The notes below the pieces were generated by a model. That model saw nothing but the letters and a program-made list of their open reading frames with translations, was not told the DNA's origin and ran no database searches. Shown piece after piece: positions 28,819 to 38,061 of a stretch of DNA of 64,000 nt (its first letter is position 1; every line of letters begins with the position of its first letter). The position numbers were made by a program, and so were the translations under genes. This DNA is from a virus, in IMG/VR virus record IMGVR_UViG_3300025626_000013, positions 1 through 64,000 of that record; one strand, written 5' to 3'.

Positions 28819-31356
28819 TTATCCAACTGATATTGGAATATTTCCATTTCTAGCTATGTTAAAATTGCCGCCTTCATTTTTTGCAGCACTAAAATGCATA
28901 GGATCTTTTTTACTATTCCAATCACCGCCCCAACCTAAACCATGTTTTGCAGCAAGTTCTCTAATATTATTAGGCATATCTGTAACCATCCCAGCGCCAA
29001 ATGAAACACCATACTGAACATAATTTTGGGCTGGGTTAATATCAATTGCTGCTCCATGCGCATGCCAGCTTTTTTTACTTGAATTGGCGATATTTCTATT
29101 GCTATAACCATGCAATACTTTAAACTCATAACCAGCTGCTTCTAAATCATTAATTAATCCTTGGAAGTTCGGAACAAATACTTTAGCAATAGATGTTGAT
29201 AACCCATTCTTTGTTGTAATTTTGCCGAGTGGTCCATTATAAGAATTATCTGCTTGTGTATTTGAATTATTTACCGGCACATTTGGATCAGCTGGGTCAT
29301 ATGACATATCTACTACGCCAACATTTGGGTTAGTGCTAAACTCATTAGTTTGATCAAATTCATCTGATGTTAATAGTATTAAATCGCTCGAGCTCTGTAA
29401 TATGTCATTGTAATAAGTAGCAACATTCATTTTATAGGTATTAGTATATGATGAATTAATTTCTGGAGTGATCACCGCAATCTGCATATTCATTATACCG
29501 CTAGGATCGTAATCATCATATCTTAATTCAAGGGAATCAAAATAGCAAAAATCTTTTATAGCTTCAGCCATTTCAAAAGTTTTTTCATAATTTATTTTAC
29601 CGGCGGTATCATATACTTCATAAGCAATGGCCCGACCTTCTGTTGATAAATCAATAAATCCATTAGGTGTTAATTTTTCGGATTGAATTGGAATATAAAC
29701 CCCTTCCGCAACAACAAAATTAATATCATTTAATTTTTTTAATGTTTTAAATGTATTAAATATTTTAGTATGGGGCACAAGATTCTGCGCAATTCTTATT
29801 CGTTTTCCCATATCATCAATTTTCTCAATTGATTTTCTATCTCCTAATGACCCCATAAATTTAGAAATAGGAATATTTGTATCTAATTCGGTTTTCTGGG
29901 TTATTTCTTTAAAATTTGTAGGATTGAATTCTGGGCTAGGTGCAATGTTTACGGTTCTTGCCACTGCTTTTTCCCGCGGTTGAACTCGACTATATGGGTC
30001 AGACATTCCATTAATAGGTTCTGATTCAATTCTTGGTATTGAAACGCTAGTTTGACTCGTACTTCCACTTGGGCTAGTCAATCTAGCAAATTGCGGCGAC
30101 AAAACACCAAATTCAAATTGTTCTTTTAAAAATTCATCATTAGCTTTATTTAATGGATCTTTTAATTTAGCTCTTACTTCAGAAGTTGTTAAAATCCTAT
30201 CTGTTACTCCACCAGTAGGTGCAGTTTTTTCAATTGAATTTTTTAATTCTTCTGTGGGGTCAATGCTGATTTTTTTATATCCAAGCGATGAATTTTCAAC
30301 ATATTGCTCCATATTAGTAGCTGTCGGTTTTGCTGATTGTGCATTGTTTCGTTGTACATTATTAATTCTAACCGATGCACCGCCGCCGCCTAAACCGGCC
30401 GATACATTTGCACTCACGGCTCTTAAAGCATCACCAGACAAGTCTCCAAAGAAAGTATCCGCAAACATTGCTTTAGCAGAAACTGTTTCGGCATGAACTG
30501 TTTTTTCTGTATAGGAATTAAAATTATACATGTAAATGCCTTGGCCGCCAATAGTTCCGGTGCTGCCAATAACAGACATGTCCTGCGCCGCAATATTCAT
30601 ATTTGGTGCAGTTTGAATAAATTCATTTGCGGCAGTAATATACAAATTATCACCAGCATGTACTTCTATTTTATCCTCCGATCTTAAAGTATATTTACCC
30701 TTTACCGAATCAATAACTGTACCAAGTGTTGTTGAAACATAATTTCCAATATTAGTAATGTTTTTACTTTTTTGAACGATCTCTTGCCAATGTCCAACAA
30801 TTTTTTTACGATAATCGCCTAAAACATTAATCATCCAGCTTCCACCAACTCTTAAATAAAAGTCGCCGCCAACATCCATATCTAAATCGCCGGAAACATT
30901 TAAGCTAAGGTTTCCATAATAAGTTAAATGACCATCACCTTCAACAGCCATATAATAATTATCATCTACTATTTCAACTCTATTGCCTTTAGAATTTATT
31001 AAAATTGTGCCATCTGGTTTAATATCAATACCGGCACCAATTGTATGTTTTAGCAATATTCTTTCATTGGCTAATGTGTCATTAAATTCAAAAACATGTC
31101 CTGCTGGCGTTTCATGAACATCATTTAAAGGATATTGAGCAGACAGCGGCGCATTTAAATCTAAATCTACAAATGGAATTCCATTTGATATATCTAATTT
31201 ATGGAATTTAGCATTTCTTGCAGCCAAATTAACAGAACTTTGATGCCAATATTCTGGTTTAGGGTATGTACCTGAACCTTCTACAAACCCATTAGAGTTT
31301 GACATTATTTGGCTTTCGCTTATAATTGCTTCTTCTTTTTCAAAATTTGTTGTCAT
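28819..31356 (-). CDS. Baseplate spike protein: gp5-type beta-helix plus M15 peptidase
   Basis: 845 residues. N-terminal half has the repetitive strands of the T4 gp5 C-terminal beta-helix (NVSGDLDMDVGGDFYLRVGG, NVLGDYRKKIVGHW). The C-terminus is a D-Ala-D-Ala carboxypeptidase/L-Ala-D-Glu endopeptidase domain of family M15: SWHAHGAAIDI with zinc ligands His765 and Asp772 and DPMHF with His821. In T4 gp5 the enzymatic domain is a lysozyme; here the needle carries a peptidase. Immediately downstream of an amidase and a lysozyme gene. Expected to cut cell-wall peptides on entry. Confidence 0.85.
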   Translation of the reverse strand: MTTNFEKEEAIISESQIMSNSNGFVEGSGTYPKPEYWHQSSVNLAARNAKFHKLDISNGIPFVDLDLNAPLSAQYPLNDVHETPAGHVFEFNDTLANERILLKHTIGAGIDIKPDGTILINSKGNRVEIVDDNYYMAVEGDGHLTYYGNLSLNVSGDLDMDVGGDFYLRVGGSWMINVLGDYRKKIVGHWQEIVQKSKNITNIGNYVSTTLGTVIDSVKGKYTLRSEDKIEVHAGDNLYITAANEFIQTAPNMNIAAQDMSVIGSTGTIGGQGIYMYNFNSYTEKTVHAETVSAKAMFADTFFGDLSGDALRAVSANVSAGLGGGGASVRINNVQRNNAQSAKPTATNMEQYVENSSLGYKKISIDPTEELKNSIEKTAPTGGVTDRILTTSEVRAKLKDPLNKANDEFLKEQFEFGVLSPQFARLTSPSGSTSQTSVSIPRIESEPINGMSDPYSRVQPREKAVARTVNIAPSPEFNPTNFKEITQKTELDTNIPISKFMGSLGDRKSIEKIDDMGKRIRIAQNLVPHTKIFNTFKTLKKLNDINFVVAEGVYIPIQSEKLTPNGFIDLSTEGRAIAYEVYDTAGKINYEKTFEMAEAIKDFCYFDSLELRYDDYDPSGIMNMQIAVITPEINSSYTNTYKMNVATYYNDILQSSSDLILLTSDEFDQTNEFSTNPNVGVVDMSYDPADPNVPVNNSNTQADNSYNGPLGKITTKNGLSTSIAKVFVPNFQGLINDLEAAGYEFKVLHGYSNRNIANSSKKSWHAHGAAIDINPAQNYVQYGVSFGAGMVTDMPNNIRELAAKHGLGWGGDWNSKKDPMHFSAAKNEGGNFNIARNGNIPISVG

Positions 31357-32888
31357 GATATATCTCCCAAAATTTGAGCTGTTGTAGGAGCACCTTTTGT
31401 TGGATCAAATTTATTTTTTCTTTTAAACATTGAAGGCAACCATTCTTCTGGCCAATCGGGATCTTGTTGGGTGCTTGGTTTCATATCCATATGTCCATAA
31501 ATTTCTCCGGCGTCCCATACACTATAAAAGCATTCAGCAATTAATTTAAAAGTTTTTGCTTGAGCATCACTATACCACCGTCCGCCGTATGGATAGCCCT
31601 GCGTACTAAATTTTTCGCCTAATTCGCTTTGCCAATATTCTCGAGTAAGTCCTATGCCCCCGACGCCAGCAACGCCTATTGTTCGCTGATCCATATCTTT
31701 CACATGATTGCCTACTATATTTACTGGTCGACCTCTTTGAATTCTACCATCAGATAAAATAATATAATGATATCCAATACCAGAATAATTATATGGCGGA
31801 TCCATATGCATATCATGTATATGTTGGGCAGTAATCACAGAATCATTTTTAAAATGACCTGTCCAATGATTTACCAATGTTGTAATTTCACGATTCTCTT
31901 TTGCAAAATTAAAATCTGCTATAAGTTCTTCTTTACCAGCAACAATAGGAAATCTATATGGCATATTGGCAGACTTAGTACTAGTTTGATATCCAGCAAA
32001 TTTTTGCGAGGTGGTAATCGGTGCTGTACTTATTGCTGGATTCGGAATTGAATTGCCATTTGTAGTATTAGCAGTAATACTAGTATCTATTCCAGCAACA
32101 GCTTCTTCAATTTCTTTAATTTTTGCGTCACTGCGTTCATTTAATGGTAATGCTTCTATAATTTTATTAATAGCCGTATTCTTATCGCCATTTATAACTA
32201 GCGGAATAATTTTAGATTTTACTTCATCATTTAAGTTTAAAAAAGATATAGCATTTTCAATTTCATTATTTTTTGATGATGAATAAGTTGCTAAGAATCC
32301 AGCACTTTCTGTTAAATTTTTATAATTGTTATTAACTGATCCTAAAATAGAATTAAGTATGGCTAAGCGAGACTGAGTTAACGCATTAGTAGCACCGGGC
32401 ATAGCAGCATTATAATTAGAAGTAATAAATGTTTCGCTTGCTTGTGCATTTGTTTCAATTGGAATAAACGGAGAAATTATATTAAACGGTGCCTTTGTAT
32501 TTGTCACTTGACTTAGTGCATTAGCCATTGCAAAGGGTTTACCTAAAGTAAGAATGAAATTATTTTCGCCATCTCCTACCAGGGAAGATGAGGTCATTTT
32601 AGTAATATCTTGTTTTTCACTTGTTGCACTTCTTAATATATTTTCATAGCCAGGTACAGCTGGGGTAAATTCTACAACTTTTGCATCCGGTATACTTATA
32701 TTTTTTGATTTAATTTCTGGTAAGGATTGAGTATAGTTTAAGATACCGTTTACCACTAATCCTATTTCATTAAAAACTTCGTCTTCTAAATTTTTTAATC
32801 CATAAACACCCTTTGCTACATTAATAATAGGGGTATCGCCTGGAAATCTTGCTGCCAAATTTCCAAGTAATTGTGAAATAGTACTCAT
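31353..32888 (-). CDS. Virion N-acetylmuramoyl-L-alanine amidase
   Basis: 511 residues. The C-terminal about 170 residues are an Amidase_2 domain: LVNHWTGHF (zinc His341), GIGYHYIILSDGRIQRGRP and GHMDMKPSTQQDP (zinc His466). The N-terminal 330 residues are helical and Asn/Thr-rich, with no motif I recognise, and may anchor the enzyme in the hub. Overlaps its neighbours by 4 and 1 bases between the gp5 OB/lysozyme protein and the spike protein. Cuts the lactyl-amide bond of peptidoglycan if active. Confidence 0.85.
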   Translation of the reverse strand: MSTISQLLGNLAARFPGDTPIINVAKGVYGLKNLEDEVFNEIGLVVNGILNYTQSLPEIKSKNISIPDAKVVEFTPAVPGYENILRSATSEKQDITKMTSSSLVGDGENNFILTLGKPFAMANALSQVTNTKAPFNIISPFIPIETNAQASETFITSNYNAAMPGATNALTQSRLAILNSILGSVNNNYKNLTESAGFLATYSSSKNNEIENAISFLNLNDEVKSKIIPLVINGDKNTAINKIIEALPLNERSDAKIKEIEEAVAGIDTSITANTTNGNSIPNPAISTAPITTSQKFAGYQTSTKSANMPYRFPIVAGKEELIADFNFAKENREITTLVNHWTGHFKNDSVITAQHIHDMHMDPPYNYSGIGYHYIILSDGRIQRGRPVNIVGNHVKDMDQRTIGVAGVGGIGLTREYWQSELGEKFSTQGYPYGGRWYSDAQAKTFKLIAECFYSVWDAGEIYGHMDMKPSTQQDPDWPEEWLPSMFKRKNKFDPTKGAPTTAQILGDIS

Positions 32889-33793
32889 TATCCGTAACTC
32901 CTCAATGTCTCTTCAGCAAAATTAATTCTTTTTTGCAATGATGGCGAGGTATACACTCCATTAACTATCGTATTTTCAGGCCTCTCATAATATCTCGAGA
33001 CAGTATATGCCGCTTCTTTTGCCGTTTTAGCATTTAACAGACGATTATTTGCGCTTCTTTCTTTTCCCCGCAATTCATGCAAAGTAAATGCTAATTGCGT
33101 ATTAAGGGCTCTATGATCACTACCTTTTTGTCGAGCAAATTCTTTTAAGTCTGTAAGTCTTCCTGCTCGCCATTGAGCCAATCCTTCGGCCTCCATCCCT
33201 ACATCATCAGGATTATATGCTTTAGGATTTAAAGCCGATTCTGCATAAAAGTTACCAACTATACCGGCAGACTGTGCTGGTGAATAACCGGCGTTAACAA
33301 AGTAATTAAATATTTTTTCTGAATTATTATTACCAACTAAATTTTCATCTATTTCGGTATCTGATTGTGTTGTTTGGTTGCCAAGTGGAGATGGTGAACT
33401 AGCTGGTGAGCTAATCGGAGAACTTGTTTGGGTTTGAGCCGGCAACGCTGCTTCGGCAGCTGCTTGTATTTCGGAAGGAGATTCTATTGTTAGCACCGGC
33501 CCCAATATAAGAGGAATTTGCGATGCTTCTCCATCTAAAAAGAAACCAAATACTTGAGCGCCAGGCAGCATTCTTGGCATATCGCCTAAACCAGAAATAC
33601 CGCTTGAGTTTGCTGGCATTACACACTGTGCCCATGGCAAATACTCATTCGGAACTTCAGCCGAATTATTAGTATGCAATCCATGAATTCTAACTTTAAA
33701 TCGGCCAATTTCAAGAGGATCATCGTTATCGACAATTTTCCCAAAAAACCAATTTGCACTTGCTCCACCAAGCTGATCAGATATAGTTTTCAA
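32888..33793 (-). CDS. gp5: Hub protein: gp5-type OB-fold plus tail lysozyme
   Basis: 301 residues. Residues 14-103 are a gp5 OB-fold (NWFFGKIVDNDDPLEIGRFK, PWAQCVMP, AQVFGFFLDGE, IPLILGPV). A Ser/Pro/Gln linker (116-150) leads to a phage tail lysozyme domain: SEKIFNYFVNAGYSPAQSAG, then NFYAESALNP with Glu185 as likely catalytic acid and EGLAQWRAGR. In T4 these two domains and the beta-helix are one chain; here the helix is in the gene at 28819. Equivalent to the N-terminal two thirds of gp5. Confidence 0.87.
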   Translation of the reverse strand: MKTISDQLGGASANWFFGKIVDNDDPLEIGRFKVRIHGLHTNNSAEVPNEYLPWAQCVMPANSSGISGLGDMPRMLPGAQVFGFFLDGEASQIPLILGPVLTIESPSEIQAAAEAALPAQTQTSSPISSPASSPSPLGNQTTQSDTEIDENLVGNNNSEKIFNYFVNAGYSPAQSAGIVGNFYAESALNPKAYNPDDVGMEAEGLAQWRAGRLTDLKEFARQKGSDHRALNTQLAFTLHELRGKERSANNRLLNAKTAKEAAYTVSRYYERPENTIVNGVYTSPSLQKRINFAEETLRSYG

Positions 33794-35196
33794 AATTCCA
33801 CCGTTTGACTTAGAATGTTTCCGTAAGTGCTTAATTTGCCTAATGTATGATTGACCCTGTACTCTTCATCTGAAAAAGTATGCCGTGTAGCGTATATTAA
33901 ATATTCGCCGGATCGCTTAGTATCAAAAAGCTGATAATTTTTATTAATATATTCTCTATCATCATTATTTCGCAAAAATTTAATAACAATTTTATTCCCA
34001 ATTGTTAAATTCACGCCTTTTCGTAAAAAATGTAAACCAGCAATGGTTACTGACATTTGAGGTTTTAAAATCCATTCTCTTAAAGCTTTTCCTATTACTT
34101 TTAATTTATGCATTGTTGGGTTAGGCTCTTCATAATAATTTACCCGAAATGGTGAATTTTTTTCAAAATGCATTTGAGACGGTGCAAGTTGAAAAAAATC
34201 CGTAGCTGCATGATCACTAATAATTTTATTATTAATTTTTGTTTCATTATCTAACAAAAAAGTTGACTCTGCCTCGGGTAAAATATTTCGAGAAAGTAAA
34301 TCTTGGTATTTTTCTTTCATTTTAAAATCTATAGGAGTATTTTTTCCGGTAAGTGGATCATAAAAATCCCATTGAGAATTAACTAACCCCTTAATTGCAA
34401 AATACAAATGATTTTCACTATTCAAGGTTTCATAACTTGTAATCGCCCTCCCCTGCTCAAAAATATCTTTATTTTGAGTAGCGTCAGTAATCATTGCCTG
34501 AGAATACCAATATTCATTCCCAGGGCCTGCATTTTGCGCGGGGGTATTTAATAAATTTTCCAAATCAACAAATCGTATAATATCATCGGCAAGACTCGAC
34601 CACATATAAAAGGGAGAACCCGTTTCAGTATTACATCTATCTTTTATCCAATTACAAACTTTTAATGCCGGTGTTCCGGGCGCAACAATTTTCATTTTTT
34701 CTGCAATAAACGGCTCAGCATTTTTGCCAATTTTTATTTCTCGATTAAGCTCATTATTCATTATTTTTTCAATAATTTTAAATGGTTCATCTTCATAACC
34801 ACCGTCAATACTATTTATGGACGACAAATATGCATGCTCTTCAACCAAATGTATTGCATGTAGCTCGGTTTCATCATTCGATTTTTTTGAAAGAGTAATT
34901 TCACTGATTCTAAACACTTTTGTAATTGCATTTGCGTCTGCATTTTCTGTTGTACTAACTGTAACTGTAACTCTTTCAGTACCAAGTAAATTCATTTCGC
35001 TACTAAGATTGCTATTATCCATAAACAATAATGAAGCGGTTAAATATGGCTTATCAATATGTTCAAAAATATCCAATTGCAACGTCATATATGTAATGTC
35101 CCAAGCTTCCATTGAGGCCGCAACACCAGTATCAAATCTTTCAGATTGAATTTCTATTTTTTTAAAATAATAATCATGTGGATTTTTTGCCGACAT
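33790..35196 (-). CDS. gp27: Baseplate hub subunit, gp27-like
   Basis: 468 residues (T4 gp27 is 391). Two tube-like domains are suggested by WDITYMTLQLDIFEHIDKPY and VNLTIGNKIVIKF with FDTKRSGEYLIYATRHTF near the C-terminus, a pattern typical of hub proteins that bridge tail tube and spike. It overlaps the OB/lysozyme gene by 4 bases, which is the neighbour expected of a gp27 that binds gp5. Assignment rests on motif pattern and position. Confidence 0.82.
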   Translation of the reverse strand: MSAKNPHDYYFKKIEIQSERFDTGVAASMEAWDITYMTLQLDIFEHIDKPYLTASLLFMDNSNLSSEMNLLGTERVTVTVSTTENADANAITKVFRISEITLSKKSNDETELHAIHLVEEHAYLSSINSIDGGYEDEPFKIIEKIMNNELNREIKIGKNAEPFIAEKMKIVAPGTPALKVCNWIKDRCNTETGSPFYMWSSLADDIIRFVDLENLLNTPAQNAGPGNEYWYSQAMITDATQNKDIFEQGRAITSYETLNSENHLYFAIKGLVNSQWDFYDPLTGKNTPIDFKMKEKYQDLLSRNILPEAESTFLLDNETKINNKIISDHAATDFFQLAPSQMHFEKNSPFRVNYYEEPNPTMHKLKVIGKALREWILKPQMSVTIAGLHFLRKGVNLTIGNKIVIKFLRNNDDREYINKNYQLFDTKRSGEYLIYATRHTFSDEEYRVNHTLGKLSTYGNILSQTVEF

Positions 35197-35197
35197 A

Positions 35198-35932
35198 TTA
35201 ACGGCCCGCCATCGAAGTTTTAAATATAGAATCTACAAATTGAATAGTATCTGGTTTAATCACTTTAATTATTTTTAATTTTTCATTTTCTGTATTAAGA
35301 CGATCAAAATGTGTTATTTCTGTTAACAATGCACCTGGGCCGATTGCTGGATCTATATCCACTGTACTATTATTATATTCATAATGATGCGCACTTAAAT
35401 GTTCTCTTGCAAATGAATCTATTGCAATAGATTTCGTAATACCATTATAAACATATGACAACAATTCTCCTTGAGAAAATGCTTTTTCACCGCCAATAAC
35501 AAGCTGATTCAAATCTAAATTTCTTTTTATAATTTGCCCAGAAACTCCGGACGTCATACCTCGAATTGTTGTTCCAACGGTTAATTGCTCATTCATTCCA
35601 GCTATTAATACATCTCGTATTACTACCGTTGTATTTGGATATATATCTTTAGCTTTTTTTAAAAGCTCTGCATTAGTAAGTGGCCAACCTTGTCGTCTTA
35701 AATGATCATTAAGCAAAAAAAACGTCCAATAAAAATTATCATTATTATATAATTTTTGCGAAACATTATCTGGTCTATCACCTTCTAAAATAGTATATTT
35801 TATATATGAACCCGCTGCATCTTTTAATTTATCAACCACATCAGTATATGCAGACAAATTTTGTATACTTGATGGAGTAATCTCATCACCAAAATAATAT
35901 GGAACCCGCGGAAAAGTAGAAAAATATGACAT
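35198..35932 (-). CDS. gp53: Baseplate wedge protein gp53
   Basis: 244 residues (T4 gp53 is 196). Starts YFSTFPRVPYYFGDE and contains the typical YTILEGDRPDNVSQKLY and FYWTFFLLN with RQGWPLTNAELL. gp53 joins wedges into the hexagonal baseplate. The middle insertion (TVGTTIRGMTSGVSGQIIKR) is a small beta domain often found in marine versions. One-base overlap with gp48. Confidence 0.88.
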   Translation of the reverse strand: MSYFSTFPRVPYYFGDEITPSSIQNLSAYTDVVDKLKDAAGSYIKYTILEGDRPDNVSQKLYNNDNFYWTFFLLNDHLRRQGWPLTNAELLKKAKDIYPNTTVVIRDVLIAGMNEQLTVGTTIRGMTSGVSGQIIKRNLDLNQLVIGGEKAFSQGELLSYVYNGITKSIAIDSFAREHLSAHHYEYNNSTVDIDPAIGPGALLTEITHFDRLNTENEKLKIIKVIKPDTIQFVDSIFKTSMAGR

Positions 35933-36858
35933 TAGTAACCTCCCAAAATATCGTCTTTAGTGAGTGTGGCTTCTTCCATAAATGTCATAGAAATATCTAC
36001 TTCCGAAAATTTGCCCCCGTCTAAAAAGGACATGCTGCTAGGATTATATGTTGCACTAAAGCTTTTTAAATGAGATTTTTTAATCTTAGTTGCTAAGCGG
36101 TTTTCGCTAGAGCCATATACCAACTTAATATCAAATTTATTTGGGAATCTATATGCGACAGGTAGTCCTGTCGATGCTTCTTTTATAGTCTCTGGATAAA
36201 GCTCTGTTCTAAAAAACTTTATAATATTTGTAATCGCATCGCTTTCATCTTGTGTTGTTGGTTGCAATTTAAAAATAAAGCTAAATTCCCGCATATTTAC
36301 AGATCTAAAAATTGCTCTAGTATTTGGATTTGGAGTAGTTTGTAATGCTGATGTGACAGCGCCAGCAACTCCTTCACTTAAAAATTTGGTAGAGTACCGG
36401 GCAATTAACGCCCTCGCCATATCTTGAGAAGCATTACCACTGATAGCAGTAAGCATATCACTTGCTTCTTGTTTACCAGCATCAAATAATGCCGCCAAAG
36501 TACTGGCCCCACCCACTGCTCCTAACGCTTTATTAATTCCAGCACCAAATGCCATAAGATCAACTGGACCAATATCTACTCCATCATTAATTTGTAAAGA
36601 AGGTGGCATATATAATACTACCTTTTTTCCAACATTGATACTTTGATTTCCATTTGTATTTTGTGACACAGCACTACCGGATTCTTGCGAACCACCAATT
36701 CCAAGTTGTGTTATATCTACTTGCCCATCTAAGTTTCGGCCGCGCGGATCACCATTGCTTACGCTAGGTGGATTAGTTACTGAGACTGAAAAAATAATCT
36801 TTGCTTTATACTTATCCGTGCGCTCTAGAGGAAACTGTAATTTTTGAGATTCGGCCAT
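35932..36858 (-). CDS. gp48: Baseplate/tail-tube cap protein gp48
   Basis: 308 residues. KKVVLYMPPSLQINDGVD, then NPNTRAIFRSVNMREFSFIFKL and FFRTELYP are signatures of gp48, which caps the hub and starts tail-tube growth together with gp54. The middle is Ala/Gly-rich. First gene behind the late promoter at 36911. gp54 shares the fold; gp48 is preferred because of its place next to gp53 and the length. Confidence 0.83.
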   Translation of the reverse strand: MAESQKLQFPLERTDKYKAKIIFSVSVTNPPSVSNGDPRGRNLDGQVDITQLGIGGSQESGSAVSQNTNGNQSINVGKKVVLYMPPSLQINDGVDIGPVDLMAFGAGINKALGAVGGASTLAALFDAGKQEASDMLTAISGNASQDMARALIARYSTKFLSEGVAGAVTSALQTTPNPNTRAIFRSVNMREFSFIFKLQPTTQDESDAITNIIKFFRTELYPETIKEASTGLPVAYRFPNKFDIKLVYGSSENRLATKIKKSHLKSFSATYNPSSMSFLDGGKFSEVDISMTFMEEATLTKDDILGGY

Positions 36859-36868
36859 TTAATTATCC

Positions 36869-36876
36869 AATAAATA
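36869..36876 (+). promoter_or_regulatory. Possible plus-strand late promoter (AATAAATA)
   Basis: Seven of eight bases match TATAAATA on the plus strand in the 65-base divergent gap between gp48 and gp4. Predicted start about 36882, leader about 42 bases to the gp4 ATG. Weaker than the other octamers. Confidence 0.35.
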
Positions 36877-36910
36877 GAGGTAGAGTCAATGAAAACATCT
36901 TACTAGTATT

Positions 36911-36918
36911 TATTTATA
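36911..36918 (-). promoter_or_regulatory. T4-type late promoter octamer TATAAATA
   Basis: Exact octamer on the minus strand in the divergent gap. Predicted start about 36905, 46 bases before the gp48 ATG. Would drive gp48, gp53, gp27-like and the three hub hydrolase genes, all linked by overlaps. Confidence 0.7.
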
Positions 36919-36923
36919 TAAAA

Positions 36924-37421
36924 ATGAAAAAAACATATTCGGGCAAATTTGTTCCAAAAAATCCTAATAAATATGGCGGTGATTATACTGCTATAGTGTA
37001 TCGGTCCTTATGGGAGCGCCATTGCTTCAAATGGTGCGATCAAAATAGTAATGTCAAATCTTGGAGCTCAGAAGAAGTTGTAGTGCCATATTTTTATGAT
37101 GTTGATAAAAAATATCATAGATATTATGTTGATTTAAAAATAACCTTTGTGGACAACAAAACTTTATTAGTAGAAATTAAACCAGAAAAAGAAACCCACC
37201 CACCAAAAAATCCTGGACGTAAAACTAAACAATATTTGCAAGAGGGGCTAACCTATGTTAAGAATGTTAACAAATGGAAAGCTGCAAATAATTATGCTAA
37301 AGATAGGGGTTGGAATTTTGTTATTTGGACAGAAAATACATTAAATGAAATGGGTATTATGCCTAAAATGAAACCACTAAAACCTTTGAAACCTATGACA
37401 AAAAAGAAAAAAAAGCTATAA
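36924..37421 (+). CDS. gp4: Head completion protein gp4
   Basis: 165 residues from the ATG at 36924; the longer frame from 36801 runs back through the promoters and into gp48 and is not used. MKKTYSGKFVPKNPNKYGGD, VYRSLWERHCFKWCDQN, SEEVVVPYFYD, HRYYVDLKITF and LLVEIKPEKE match T4 gp4 (150 residues), whose fold is TnsA/restriction-endonuclease-like. It joins heads to tails and may trim DNA ends. The basic tail KPMTKKKKKL fits DNA contact. Opens the only plus-strand block. Confidence 0.88.
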   Translation: MKKTYSGKFVPKNPNKYGGDYTAIVYRSLWERHCFKWCDQNSNVKSWSSEEVVVPYFYDVDKKYHRYYVDLKITFVDNKTLLVEIKPEKETHPPKNPGRKTKQYLQEGLTYVKNVNKWKAANNYAKDRGWNFVIWTENTLNEMGIMPKMKPLKPLKPMTKKKKKL

Positions 37422-37460
37422 TTCTTAAGCAAAATTTTCAAAATAAATTTAAAATATTAT

Positions 37461-37468
37461 TATAAATA
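37461..37468 (+). promoter_or_regulatory. Late promoter octamer TATAAATA directly before an ATG
   Basis: Exact octamer; with T4 late-promoter spacing the predicted start is 37474, the A of the ATG of the next gene. There is no Shine-Dalgarno in the 53-base gap after gp4. This implies a leaderless late transcript. Confidence 0.65.
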
Positions 37469-37473
37469 GTATT

Positions 37474-38061
37474 ATGACAGATATATTTAATAAATTAGAG
37501 TTAGAAGCATTCAAAGCCGGGATAACTCCACGAACAAAAGAATCAATTGCGTGGTTTCGCAAAAAAGCGCAGAGCATGCGTAATATAAATCGTTCTGCTC
37601 TTTTGAAAGATGAAACCCTCGAATTAGGTAATAAACCTATTGTGGGTAATATGTTTATGTTCTTTTATGATCCTAAAACAAAAGATACTCTTCCATATTA
37701 TGATTCTTTCCCTTTAACTATTATTGTAGGAAAAGCTCCGGGCGGATTTACTGGGTTAAATTTACATTATCTTCCACCTGTACTTAGAGCCAAAATGCTT
37801 GATGGATTAGTAGAAATTACAAATAATTCAAAATATGACGAAACTACTAAATTTAAAGTAAAGTATGATATGCTGCAAAAAGCAACTTCTTTAAAATATT
37901 TTAAGCCATGCTTTAAAAGATATTTAACAGCACATACTCGTAGCCGCTTTGCTTATGTGCCACCACCCGAATGGGAAATTGCCACCTTTTTACCGACCGC
38001 GGATTTCCAAAAAGCAAGCAAATCTACTGTCTATGCGGAATCACGAAAGGCTATAAGCTAA
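37474..38061 (+). CDS. Conserved T4-like virion protein (possible gp2-position)
   Basis: 195 residues. NMFMFFYDPKTKDTLPYYDSFPL and GGFTGLNLHYLPPVLRAKMLDGL are strongly patterned elements I recognise as conserved in marine T4-like phages without a secure name. The Arg/Pro C-terminal part (TRSRFAYVPPPEW) is basic. In T4 gene 2 (DNA end protector) neighbours gene 4, so a DNA-end or neck role is possible but unproven. No Shine-Dalgarno; a late promoter octamer ends 5 bases before the ATG. Confidence 0.6.
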   Translation: MTDIFNKLELEAFKAGITPRTKESIAWFRKKAQSMRNINRSALLKDETLELGNKPIVGNMFMFFYDPKTKDTLPYYDSFPLTIIVGKAPGGFTGLNLHYLPPVLRAKMLDGLVEITNNSKYDETTKFKVKYDMLQKATSLKYFKPCFKRYLTAHTRSRFAYVPPPEWEIATFLPTADFQKASKSTVYAESRKAIS

